The position numbers and the translations under genes were made by a program. Shown here piece by piece: positions 8,226 through 17,700 of a stretch of DNA of 38,577 nt. The notes below the pieces were generated by a model. That model was given only the letters and a program-made list of their open reading frames with translations, did no database searches and was not told where the DNA came from. Positions within the stretch are counted from its first letter, which is position 1. Each line of letters starts with the position of its first letter. Source of the DNA: Candidatus Cloacimonadota bacterium (GTDB lineage Bacteria; Cloacimonadota; Cloacimonadia; Cloacimonadales; JAQVBK01); NCBI GenBank assembly GCA_028690365.1, contig JAQVBK010000004.1:1-38577 (forward strand), written 5' to 3'.

Positions 8226-9425
8226 TCACTGTTTTAAATCAGGAATTGTATAGATGATGTCCAATTTAACATTATCTTCTCTGAATTTTATATGATTGAA
8301 ATCAGAATTTTCATAAATTGATCTAATCAAAATACCTTTGTTCTCATATTCTTCTCTAACAAATGCTTGAACCAGTGAAGTTACGTTTATTCTTATAACA
8401 TCAAGTGAATCCAATTTAGAATTACTGGTCATCGACCAATTTGTCAGATAATCATCTTTAGTTAAAACAGGAAAACCATTAAAATCAATATCCGAAGTAA
8501 TAAGTAACGATTCAAAAAACAGGTAGTCATCTTTTTCAAGTAATGCTTCTTCTGAATCTTTTTTCATAACCAATTCAGCTTTATTAATTGTAATTATCTT
8601 AATCATATCACTTTCTAATTGTTGGTTATTGATATCTTTGAAAATTGAATCAGGTACATTAAATTTTACAACAGTTCTTACAGGTGGAATATCTTCCAGA
8701 GCTAAAACCCGAGAATTTTGAAAATCACTTTCAAGAGTAATAAAAGCATCTTTTACTGGAGACTCAGAATAAGTATAAACTGTTGTATCTTCTTCGGTTT
8801 TACGATATTCAAAAGTCAGAATTGGCTTAATGGTTGATGTACGAGAAAACATCTCGAGAATTAAATCTTCACTTTGTGGAATAAAAATCATACCATTATT
8901 TGTTTCTGTTCGCCATTCTTCAATTAATTCAGTACTTAAATCTACAAATAGAGAATCTTCATCGATATAATAATTCACATCATCTAACAAATCAAAATCT
9001 GCTCCCTGATTTGTCCACGCAGAATCCTTTTTTGCCACATCATAAGTAGTCTCATTTTCTGTCCAATCTCTTGTCAATTTACCAATTTCAATTTTGTTTT
9101 CTATTTCACCTTCAAATTCCTTTCTGTTAAGAGTAATTTTTAGTTTTGGTTCAGAAACATAAGAATACAAATCTACTGGGTAAATGTCGTATTTTATGAG
9201 AACTCTTGATTCATTATTTCGGTAATTGCCAAAGTTCAAATAAAGTCCATCGTAATTTTTAAGGGAATCTTTGTAACTATAGAAATCAGTCAATTCTATA
9301 TCTATTTCACTTTTTAAGGGTTGTAAATCTGAATCAGGCATTCCAATTTTGTTATCTTTGCTTGTACAGCTGATTAGAAAAAACAGGATCATAATCCCGA
9401 TTGAAAAATTCTTTAGTATATTCAT
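8226..9425 (-). CDS. Lipoprotein with two DNRLRE/CBM96-like beta domains
   Basis: A 399-residue lipoprotein whose signal peptide ends FFLISC, with Cys20 lipidated. Residues ~45-207 show the DNRLRE-like pattern: an early YLNFGNYRNNESRVLIKYDI, then LTRDWTENETTYDVAK, then ELIEEWRTETNNGMIF and a closing ILTFEYR. Residues ~220-395 repeat the scheme (SRVLALEDIPPVRTVVKFNV ... NVTSLVQAFVREEYENKGILI ... KLDIIYTIPD). I infer a tandem pair of extracellular beta-sandwich modules. The exact role is unknown; surface attachment or matrix binding is possible. It is the first gene of the surA-pgpA-yajC-def-fmt operon, which is an odd place for it. AAGGAAG lies about 10 nt before the ATG. Confidence 0.7.
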   Translation of the reverse strand: MNILKNFSIGIMILFFLISCTSKDNKIGMPDSDLQPLKSEIDIELTDFYSYKDSLKNYDGLYLNFGNYRNNESRVLIKYDIYPVDLYSYVSEPKLKITLNRKEFEGEIENKIEIGKLTRDWTENETTYDVAKKDSAWTNQGADFDLLDDVNYYIDEDSLFVDLSTELIEEWRTETNNGMIFIPQSEDLILEMFSRTSTIKPILTFEYRKTEEDTTVYTYSESPVKDAFITLESDFQNSRVLALEDIPPVRTVVKFNVPDSIFKDINNQQLESDMIKIITINKAELVMKKDSEEALLEKDDYLFFESLLITSDIDFNGFPVLTKDDYLTNWSMTSNSKLDSLDVIRINVTSLVQAFVREEYENKGILIRSIYENSDFNHIKFREDNVKLDIIYTIPDLKQ

Positions 9426-9718
9426 AATTCTTTATCTTCCTTCTTATTAAATATTAAAACCAGTAGTAGTAGTAGGCTTTGTGGATTTGGGTATAAAACC
9501 TGATATTAAACTGTATCTTCTTGAATTTATTACAAATAAAAGATTTTTTTTCTGTTGATAAGGTGTGGATAAGTTGTTTTGTTTTTTGTAGATTATCCAC
9601 AATTGAAAAAACATCATTAAAATTAGTATAGTTAAAAACGTTTATTAACATTGATACATGTGAATAAGTGGGTAAGTCTATAAATGATTTATTTTCAAAG
9701 GATAAGGACTTTAACATA
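9426..9718. other. DnaA-box-rich AT-rich gap downstream of dnaA (oriC candidate, part 1)
   Basis: No credible gene lies here. Exact DnaA boxes (TTATCCACA) occur at 9564-9572 (minus) and 9593-9601 (plus). A TTATTCACA box is at 9659-9667 (minus) and a one-mismatch box TTATTAACA at 9642-9650. The stretch 9601-9650 is very AT-rich and could serve as an unwinding element. The gap also contains the promoter region of the lipoprotein-surA operon and a small (AGT)4 repeat near 9463. The call as part of a replication origin is inference from box density next to dnaA. Confidence 0.6.
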
Positions 9719-11062
9719 CTAGTACTCCGATTTAATTTCTTTTATTAGTTTTTCAATCTGAGCTCTGAAATCATTATCATCTCTAAACAAGGATTCTACA
9801 AGTTTTTTTGCATGCAAAACAGTGGTGTGGTCTTTTCTTTTGTAATATAATGCAATTTCTTTTAGAGATATTTGAGGAATTAAAAGATTTGATAGATACA
9901 TAGCTATTTGTCTGGGGAAAGCGATGTTTTTCTTTCGTGTATCTTCCAGAATCTGACCAGGAGTAAGATTATAGAATGAGCAGGTTTTTTGCATTACTTT
10001 ATCCATTGTAATATCTTTTTCTTTTTCCGAAATCATATCTTTTAAGATATATTTAGCCGTTTCAATTGTGATGTCTTCGGGATTGATTTTATTGTAGGAA
10101 GCAAAAGCCAAAACTCTTATTAACGAACCTTCCAGAGCTCTTACATTGCTGTAAATATTTTCGGCAATGTAATCGAAAATATCCTGTTGTAAGTAAATGT
10201 TTTCTGACTCAGCTTTTTTCTTAAGAATTGCTACTCTTGTTTCAAAGTCCGGACTTTTTAAATCAGCAAGTAAACCCCATTCAAATCTGGTAACAAGTCG
10301 TTGTTCAAGGTCTCTGATTTCTTTTGGTGGTCTGTCGCTGGTGATAACAATTTGTTTACGATTTTCATACAAAGCATTGAAAGTGTGGAAAAACTCTTCC
10401 TGTGTACCTTCTTTTTTGGAGAGAAAATGAACGTCATCAATCATAAGGAGATCAATATTTCTATATTTATTTCTAAAGTTCTGCATGTTGTTTGAACGTA
10501 ATGATTCAATCATTTCATTAGTGAATTCTTCCGTTGTAGTATAATAATAAGTTTTGTTAAAGCCATTGTTTATACAGAAATGAGCAATTGCTTGCATAAG
10601 GTGTGTTTTTCCCATCCCGGATTCACCATAGATAAATAGAGGATTATAGTTTGTCCCGGGTGATTCTGCAACAGCCATTGAAGCAGAGTGTGCAAAATTA
10701 TTACTTTTTCCAACTATGAATTGTTCGAATGTATATTTTGGATTGAGTCTGGATTTAACTTTAAGACTTTCAATTGCATGTTTATTGAGTTTTTTGGGTT
10801 CAACATCTAGATTAATAATTTCGTTAGTAAATTTTACCAGATATTTTTCGTTATATAATTCATAAATTACTTCAGAGATAGTGTCAGTATAATTCTGATT
10901 CAAAAAACTGGCAGCGATTTTTGTTGGTACTCTGACAATTATGTTATTATTGGAACAGTCAATCATTTGGGTGTCTGTAAACCATGTTCTAAAGGACTGT
11001 TCTTTTATGCTTTTTTCCAGGGCTGAGAGAATTCTATTCCAATCAGGTCTTAAGTTATTCAT
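9719..11062 (-). CDS. dnaA: Chromosomal replication initiator DnaA
   Basis: This 447-residue initiator shows all four domains. Domain I is residues 1-80 (WNRILSALEKSIKEQSFRTW). A short linker forms domain II. The AAA+ domain III starts at KYTFEQFIVGKSN (~109), with Walker A GESGMGKT at 146-153, Walker B LLMIDDVHFL and sensor/Arg-finger segment LEQRLVTRFEWGL. The C-terminal domain IV carries the DnaA-box-binding signature DHTTVLHAKK. It is unlinked to dnaN or recF here. Exact DnaA boxes in both flanking gaps suggest autoregulation and origin function. The ATG at 11062 is preceded by AGAGGAATCA. Confidence 0.98.
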   Translation of the reverse strand: MNNLRPDWNRILSALEKSIKEQSFRTWFTDTQMIDCSNNNIIVRVPTKIAASFLNQNYTDTISEVIYELYNEKYLVKFTNEIINLDVEPKKLNKHAIESLKVKSRLNPKYTFEQFIVGKSNNFAHSASMAVAESPGTNYNPLFIYGESGMGKTHLMQAIAHFCINNGFNKTYYYTTTEEFTNEMIESLRSNNMQNFRNKYRNIDLLMIDDVHFLSKKEGTQEEFFHTFNALYENRKQIVITSDRPPKEIRDLEQRLVTRFEWGLLADLKSPDFETRVAILKKKAESENIYLQQDIFDYIAENIYSNVRALEGSLIRVLAFASYNKINPEDITIETAKYILKDMISEKEKDITMDKVMQKTCSFYNLTPGQILEDTRKKNIAFPRQIAMYLSNLLIPQISLKEIALYYKRKDHTTVLHAKKLVESLFRDDNDFRAQIEKLIKEIKSEY

Positions 11063-11384
11063 TGATTCCTCTTAAATTATACACTGTTTTGCTCACAAAT
11101 TAATAATTACGTTATCTTACAGTTACAATTGATTATATAATGATTTTTTTAAATATAGTAATCTACTTATCCACACTTATACATATAGTATATGAAAAAA
11201 AATAAACTAACATTCTCCAAATTTTGAGTAGGCAAATCCTTGTCAAGAGCTTATAATATAGCTTACTCTGTACAAAAGTCTCATGGATAATCTGAAAGTT
11301 AGAGTAAACAGTGAGTTACAAATTTAACCACATAACTTAATAATTACGGTTAAAAACGATAATACACTGAAATAAAACGAATTA
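11063..11384. other. Intergenic region upstream of dnaA with DnaA boxes (dnaA promoter / oriC part 2)
   Basis: This 322-nt AT-rich gap holds no gene. An exact DnaA box TTATCCACA lies at 11167-11175, followed at once by TTATACATA (11177-11185, one mismatch). Another one-mismatch site, TTAACCACA, is at 11324-11332. On the minus strand a TATAAT hexamer at 11132-11137 is a possible dnaA -10 element, but no good -35 pairs with it. No hairpin terminator for the M20 gene was found. Confidence 0.5.
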
Positions 11385-12497
11385 TTAAAAATCTATCAGA
11401 GAATGGAAAGCTCTTATTCCATATTCTATACTTTCCTGAGATGGGAAGAAAGTATTCGAATGTATATTATCGTTTTCTCCTTTATTTACTCCAAGCCAGA
11501 AAAGAACTGAAGGGTATTTATCAGCAAAGAAACCGAAATCTTCTCCAGTCATGGAATATTCTGTTTCAACATATTCAATAGATTTATTTAAGCATTTCTT
11601 TTTAAGCTTATTAACAAGTTTTTTATCATTATTTACACATAAGTAAAACACAGGGAAATTGAGTTCTACTTTAACTTTAAACGATTTTTCAATAGCTGCG
11701 GAGGTTTTCTTCATAATTGAATGAACTCGCTTATGGGTAGATTTATTGACAGTTCTGATTGTACCTTTTAGAATCATTTTATCAGCTACTGCGTTTCTGA
11801 CTGTTCCTCCATTAATCTGACCGGTGTGAATTATCAATGGCTCCACCGGATTGAATGACTTATTCAGATGTGATTCAATCATTTGATAGAAAGCCACTCC
11901 GCCAGCAATGGCATCATTACCATTTTGTGGTAGGGCGGTATGTGCAGATTTACCTGTAATAATCACATCAAATTCTTCAGAGTTTGCAAAAAAAATACCT
12001 GATTTACAAGCAACAGATCCGAGATTGAATTGTCCATTTACATGGAGAGCGTAAGCTTCCGAAATCTTATAATTATTCAATATACCGGTATCGATGATTC
12101 TTTGTGCTCCACCTCTGCCCTCTTCTGCAGGCTGAAATAGGAAGAGTAAATTTGTTTTAGGATTCTCTGAACAAACCTTATCAATCAAACCAACAAGACA
12201 AGTCATGTGAATATCGTGACCGCAGGCATGCATTAAGCCCTGATGAATTGATTTACAAGTTACATCTGTTTTTTCCTCAATTGATAGAGCATCCATGTCA
12301 GCTCTAAACAGTTGATATTTTCCTTTACCGTAAGAGTATTCAACCAGAATTCCGGGAAAGTCAAAAGTGTGAATCTTCAACTGGTTATAGTCTGCTAACA
12401 AATTAAGAATGTAAGCTTGTGTTTTATATTCTTCAAACCCTAGTTCTGGTATGCTATGAAGATGATTTCTTATGTCATATAATTCTTTAAGTTCCAT
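11385..12497 (-). CDS. M20 family amidohydrolase (N-acyl-amino-acid / hippurate hydrolase type)
   Basis: The 370-residue cytosolic metallo-amidohydrolase has the M20D layout: FRADMDALSIEE (residues 64-75), HACGHDIHM with metal ligands Cys92 and His94, and QPAEEGRGG with Glu125/126. His152 lies in ALHVNG, and a late histidine lies in DNIHSNTF. The insert around residues 170-290 is the dimerisation lid domain. Members remove acyl groups from amino acids or auxin- and hippurate-like conjugates; substrate cannot be told from sequence. AGGAG precedes the ATG. A strong terminator hairpin sits only ~11 nt upstream of the start codon, so expression may depend on read-through from the M3 peptidase gene. 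Confidence 0.9.
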   Translation of the reverse strand: MELKELYDIRNHLHSIPELGFEEYKTQAYILNLLADYNQLKIHTFDFPGILVEYSYGKGKYQLFRADMDALSIEEKTDVTCKSIHQGLMHACGHDIHMTCLVGLIDKVCSENPKTNLLFLFQPAEEGRGGAQRIIDTGILNNYKISEAYALHVNGQFNLGSVACKSGIFFANSEEFDVIITGKSAHTALPQNGNDAIAGGVAFYQMIESHLNKSFNPVEPLIIHTGQINGGTVRNAVADKMILKGTIRTVNKSTHKRVHSIMKKTSAAIEKSFKVKVELNFPVFYLCVNNDKKLVNKLKKKCLNKSIEYVETEYSMTGEDFGFFADKYPSVLFWLGVNKGENDNIHSNTFFPSQESIEYGIRAFHSLIDF

Positions 12498-12507
12498 GTT
12501 TTCTCCT

Positions 12508-12538
12508 GAAAAAAGGCTCGTTAGCTGGTAACGAGCCT
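12508..12538 (-). terminator. Rho-independent terminator between M3 and M20 genes
   Basis: On the minus strand a perfect 10-bp stem (AGGCTCGTTA / TAACGAGCCT, loop 5 nt, plus positions 12514-12538) is followed directly by a run of six T. It lies just after the M3 peptidase stop. The T tract abuts the AGGAG ribosome-binding site of the M20 gene, leaving no room for a separate M20 promoter downstream of the hairpin. Confidence 0.88.
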
Positions 12539-12546
12539 AGACAAAA

Positions 12547-14586
12547 TCAGATTAACCCGTCTCTTCTTAACAAAGCATCAGGATCTGGTTTTCTTCCTCT
12601 AAATTTTACATAAAGGTCCATCGGATGTTCACTGTTTCCTTTGGAAAGAAGATTATTTCTGAATGAAGAAGCTGTTTCTTTATTAAAAATTCCGGTTTCT
12701 AGGAACAGAGAAAAAGCATCTGCTTCCAACACTTCAGCCCATTTGTATGAATAATAGCCTGAAGAATAGCCACCGGCAAAAATGTGAGCAAAACTACAGG
12801 AAGTATTTCTTCCTTCTACTTTTGGAAGCAATCTGGTTTTTTCACTTACTTCATCTTCAAAGGCAGCAACATCTTCCACTAATGAAGGATCCTGATTGTG
12901 CCATGCCATATCCAGATATCCCAAAGAAAGTTGTCTGAGGTTAAAATTACCTTTATTAAAGTTTTCAGAAGCTTTAATCTTCTGGATATAATCATCAGGT
13001 AATTTTTCGTTTGTTTCAAAGTGTCTGGCAAACAAATCCAGAGATTCTTTCTCTTTTACCCAATTTTCCATTATTTGTGAAGGTAATTCGACAAAATCCC
13101 AATATACATTAGGACTTGCCAGAGTGCTAAATTTGCAGTCAGAGAGTAATCCATGCAAAGCGTGTCCGAATTCATGGAAAAGAGTTTCGACTTCAGAGAA
13201 TCTCAGTAAAGAAGGAGATTTGTCAGTGGAAGGTGTGAAGTTTGTAACAATTGATATGTGAGGTCTGATAACTTCCCCTTTGAAAAGTCCCTGAGTTCTA
13301 AAAGAAGTCATCCATGCTCCTTCGCGTTTTGTTTCTCTTGGGAAAAGATCAAGATAGAGTAATCCTACATACTTATCATTTTGTTCAGTTACTTTGTATA
13401 CCATTACATCTTTGTGATAAACCGGTACATCATTAATTTCTTCAAAGTGGAGTCCGTATAATTTTTCAGCTACTTTAAAAATACCGGAAACTACGTACTC
13501 CATCTTAAAATAGGGTCTTAATTTTTCTTCATCAAAGCTATATTTTTTTTGTTTAAGCTTTTCAGTATAGTAAGCAGAATCCCAAGGGTAAATTTCGTCC
13601 AGACCATCAAGTTCTTTGGCTAATTGTTTAATTTCGTTCAACTCATTTTTTGCGGCAGGATAAGCGACTTCAAAAATTCTATCAAGGAAGCTCATTACTG
13701 TGTCAGGATTTTCAGCCATTCTCTCTTTTAGAACATATTCTGCATGAGTTTTGAATCCCAGCAGTTGTGCTCTCTGATGTCTCAAAGTTGCAATCTTTTT
13801 AAGTAATTGCTGATTGTCAAAATCATCTCTGAAAGCACGTGAAGAAAATTTCTGATTTATAGTTTTTCTTAATTCTCTGTTTTCTGCATAAGTAAGCACC
13901 GGAATAATAACAGGTATTTGCAGAGTAAACAAATATCCTTCTTTTCCTTTATTCCTTGCACGGAAAGCTGCTGCGTCAATAGCGTTTTCCGGTAAACCCT
14001 TTAATTCGTCTCTATCAGTTATGAGAAGTTCATAGGAATTTGTTGAGTTGAGGAGATTACTGGAAAATTTTGGTCCTAAAGTTGAAAGTTCCATATCAAT
14101 TTTTTTTAGCTTTTCCTTATCATCATCAGAGAGAAGTGCTCCATTTCTGACGAATCCTTTATAAGTGATTTCTAAAAGTCTGGCTTCTTCTTTAGATAGA
14201 TTCAGTTGATCTTTTTTATCAAATACAGCTTTAACTTTTGCAAATAATTCTGTATTCATGTTTATGTAACTGGATAACTCAGAAAGCATAGGGGAGATAG
14301 TTTGCGCCATCTCTTTAAATTCAGGATCTGATTCACTGCTGTACAGGTTGAAGTATGTTTTAGTTACATCAGTCAATTCTTCGTTACTGGAATCCATAGC
14401 AAGAATCACATTATTGAAATCAGGTTCAGCCGGATTGTTCTTGATTGTTTCGATTCGTTCTTTTGTGATTTTTATTCCTCTTTCAATAGCGGGAATATAG
14501 TGTTCTTTTGATATTTTATCAAAAGGAATTGCATCGAAAGGATACTTCTCAGTACTTTCAATGAAGGGATTTTTTGTTTCAGTCAT
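12547..14586 (-). CDS. M3 family zinc oligopeptidase (Dcp/OpdA type)
   Basis: This 679-residue zinc peptidase matches the usual length of oligopeptidase A and dipeptidyl carboxypeptidase. The zinc motif is LFHEFGHALHG, with His471, Glu472 and His475. The third ligand is expected at Glu500 in DFVELPSQIMENW. No signal peptide is present, so it is probably cytoplasmic and degrades short peptides, for example from protein turnover or cleaved signal peptides. The DFVELPSQ segment is intermediate between Dcp and OpdA, so no gene symbol is given. The ribosome-binding site is AAGGAG. A terminator follows, and an amidohydrolase gene lies next, suggesting a role in peptide and amino-acid catabolism. 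Confidence 0.93.
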   Translation of the reverse strand: MTETKNPFIESTEKYPFDAIPFDKISKEHYIPAIERGIKITKERIETIKNNPAEPDFNNVILAMDSSNEELTDVTKTYFNLYSSESDPEFKEMAQTISPMLSELSSYINMNTELFAKVKAVFDKKDQLNLSKEEARLLEITYKGFVRNGALLSDDDKEKLKKIDMELSTLGPKFSSNLLNSTNSYELLITDRDELKGLPENAIDAAAFRARNKGKEGYLFTLQIPVIIPVLTYAENRELRKTINQKFSSRAFRDDFDNQQLLKKIATLRHQRAQLLGFKTHAEYVLKERMAENPDTVMSFLDRIFEVAYPAAKNELNEIKQLAKELDGLDEIYPWDSAYYTEKLKQKKYSFDEEKLRPYFKMEYVVSGIFKVAEKLYGLHFEEINDVPVYHKDVMVYKVTEQNDKYVGLLYLDLFPRETKREGAWMTSFRTQGLFKGEVIRPHISIVTNFTPSTDKSPSLLRFSEVETLFHEFGHALHGLLSDCKFSTLASPNVYWDFVELPSQIMENWVKEKESLDLFARHFETNEKLPDDYIQKIKASENFNKGNFNLRQLSLGYLDMAWHNQDPSLVEDVAAFEDEVSEKTRLLPKVEGRNTSCSFAHIFAGGYSSGYYSYKWAEVLEADAFSLFLETGIFNKETASSFRNNLLSKGNSEHPMDLYVKFRGRKPDPDALLRRDGLI

Positions 14587-14609
14587 TGTAACTCCTTGTA
14601 TTTATTTAA

Positions 14610-14637
14610 ATTAGAATAACTAAATGTTAACTGACAA
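14610..14637 (-). promoter_or_regulatory. Candidate promoter of the M3 peptidase gene
   Basis: On the minus strand TTGTCA (plus 14632-14637) and TCTAAT (plus 14610-14615) are separated by 16 nt. The predicted start would leave a short leader before the ATG at 14586. Each hexamer has one mismatch to the sigma-70 consensus. It is a by-eye match in an AT-rich gap. Confidence 0.35.
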
Positions 14638-14701
14638 CTTTTTTTACAGGAAATAGTGTCAAATACTTTTTATGTGTTTATCTACAAATACCATTTATAA
14701 T

Positions 14702-17700
14702 CTATTGAAAACCATAACTTTCCAGTCTTTTTTTAGCTTCTTTACCCCAGTCGCTTCCGGGACCAAATTTACTCAGAGTTTTGTTAAAGATTTGTTTTGC
14801 CTGTTCATATCTTCCCAATAGGTAATAAGATTCACCGGCTTGAATTTCAGCAGAAGCAGCCCATTGAGTTACGTCAGGATTATTATAACCAACTTTGAGA
14901 TAGGCAGAAACTGCTCGTTCATAGTCCTCTTTACCAAAATAAGAATCTCCAATCCAATATTGCGTTTCTGCCTGAAGTTCAGATTCCTGTATTAGTGGTA
15001 AAGCTCTGTTAAACATTTCAATTGCTTTGTCATATTTCTTATCTCTGAAATAACAGAATCCAATATTGAAAAGTGTTTCACCTTCCATATCCTGATCACC
15101 CCAACGTTCCAGAATTATTTCATAAGCACTTATTGCCCGTGACCATTCATGAATTGTTTTACATACTAATGCGTAGTTTTTGGCAGCAAGAACTGCTATT
15201 TTACCGGTTTTATCCTTTTCTATAACCTCGTAATAGTAACTAAGGGCATCCTGATATTTCTCATCTGAGTAGCTTATTGTTCCTAACTTCAAATTTGCAT
15301 TATCGCGAATAAAACTATCTTCACTATTAGCTGCGATTTTAAAATCGGCAATTGCTTTATCATTTTTTTTAACCTGCAGATAAACAACGCCTCTCCAATA
15401 GTATGCTTGTGATAGAATAATCAGATTGGTTTCTTTTTTTATCAGTTTACTTAATATTGACTCTGCTTTATTTGCGTCTGATGCTCTGTAATAAATTGCT
15501 TCGTTAAGCCTTATTTCATCAACGACAGGCAGATTTTTTTCCAGAATATCTCTGTGTTCCTTGTAGAGAGCTTCAGCTCTGGGACGATTTGACAAACGAT
15601 AATTTGAAACTATTATCCTCTTCAGCAAATTTACTATATCGATACTATGCGTGTTGTTGTTGATTTCCGGCAGAAGTTTTTCTGCAGTTGATAAACAAGA
15701 TTTGAAGTCTTCGTTTCTGTAATATATCTCAGATAAGCTTTCCTGGGATTTTTTTATCAATCTTTGGTTTTTGTTATCTAAAATTATCTGTTTATAAGTA
15801 TATTCAGCGATTGACCAATTGTTTGTCTGTCTATATAATTCAGCAAGATCAAATAGAGTTTCGTCAGATTTATTTTCAATAAGAGTGAGAGCATTGATTG
15901 CTTTTTCTAATTCATCCTGGGCTATATAGTCTTCTGCCAGACGTTGGTAGAATTCCGATGTTCTTTTATTAGCAGGTAGTTTAAGAGAATAATCAATAGC
16001 TTTTTCTATTTGACCGGTGTTTCGGTAAAAAGTCGATATCTGTTCTACTGCATAAGTCAATTCCTTAAAATCCATGAAATTATTAATAAGAAAAGCAAGT
16101 TTATCAACAGCTTCAGTTTCAAAACCGGTTTTAAGTAAACAGACAGCGAATTGGTAATAAATTGCTGGTTGCCTTATCGTGATAAGGTTTTCAGCTTTTC
16201 GGTAATAATTTAGAGCAACTTCGTATTGATTTTGATTGTAGTAGTAATCAGCTATTTTTAACTGAGCATTTGAAAAGTTTCTGGTTTTTATTTGTGAATC
16301 TTTGAGTTTCTTCAGATAGTTTATGCTTTCGGAAAGATCTTTTTCTTCGTAGAATTCCGATAAAATCAAAATAAAATTGTTATATGATGGCGATTCAGGA
16401 TAGCTATTAATGTGTTGTTTAATTTGTTCAATAAGACTATCAGAGTATGGCTTTTCCGAATTAAGCAGAGACAATCTGATTTCAAGTTCATTGAGTTTAT
16501 CTTGTGAAACATTCATGTAGTTGATTCTATTTTTCAATTTACCGAATTCATCCAGTGTGATGTTAAGCTTTGGAGTATTACCTTCTTTCTTATATTTTTC
16601 AGCTGACTTTAAGAGAATAGAAGCTTTTTTATAAGCAACATCAGCAGATTTCAGATCATCAAGTAAAACAGAAGAGTTTTCAAAATCTTTCAGATCTGAA
16701 GCCAGAATTTCAGCTAATCTGATTTTCAAAGTGGAGTCATCTTTGTAGTTAACATAACTATTCAAAGCGGTTAAAAGATTAGTGAAAGCACTTTTGTAAT
16801 CGGTAATTTTATAATTACGTAAATATTCAATTTTGTTTTTTATTTCATTAATGAATTCGGTATCGGTTTCATTTTCGGGATTAATTTGAGTTAAAGCATC
16901 TACAGCCTCATTGTATCTTTCAGTTAATTCATAACAAAGAGAGATTTTATAAAGAGCCTGGTTATGGTATTTTTCATCAGAGTAATTAGTAATAATCTGT
17001 TCGTAGTATTTCAAGGCAGAGTCATAGAATCTAAACACATTGAAATAAATATCACCTGTTTTCATTAGAAAATTTTCGTTATTGTTAAAATCGCTGAAAT
17101 TATTAATCAAATCCTGATATTGAGTGATTGCTTTTCTGTGCTGACCGGAAGATTCAGCTAATTCAGCTTCAAGAGATTTAACTCTGAATATGAGATCTCT
17201 GGAAGAATCTGTTGCGGAAATTTCTGAAATAATTTTAGCGGAATCTCCGTGATTACCTTCTTTGGCAAGAGCATTGGCATGGTAATAAAGTTTTTCATTT
17301 TTCAGGGGGCTATTTTTAAAAACCAGCTCATGTTTGTTACAAAGTTCAATAACTTCCTTGAAACTATTGAGTTTGCTTTTAATCTTTATTGCGTCAATCA
17401 GGTATCTGTCTAGTTGAGCAGAATTATTGAATTTATTGATCAGGAGGTTAAATTCGGAATCAGCTTCTGAATAGGCAGCAGAATTAAGATAAACAACTGC
17501 AAGTTGATGTCTGATAATCTCTTCATGTCTACGTGGTGGTTTTTTTTGTAGTGATTCAGTCAAAAAATCGGTAATGTTAGTTGAATTGTTTTGATTCTTC
17601 ATAAAATCTGTTTTAATGATTACTGCTTCCCACCGTGCTTCTGTATCGGGGTAATCGGAAATTAAACTGTCTATTGTGGAGTCAGCTTTCTCAAAAATAT

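Noticed and set aside
9454-9717. An open frame of 87 codons on the minus strand between dnaA and the lipoprotein gene
   Set aside because: It overlaps all the DnaA boxes, has no recognisable protein features and ends in a low-complexity Tyr run caused by a triplet repeat; the gap is better read as an origin/promoter region.
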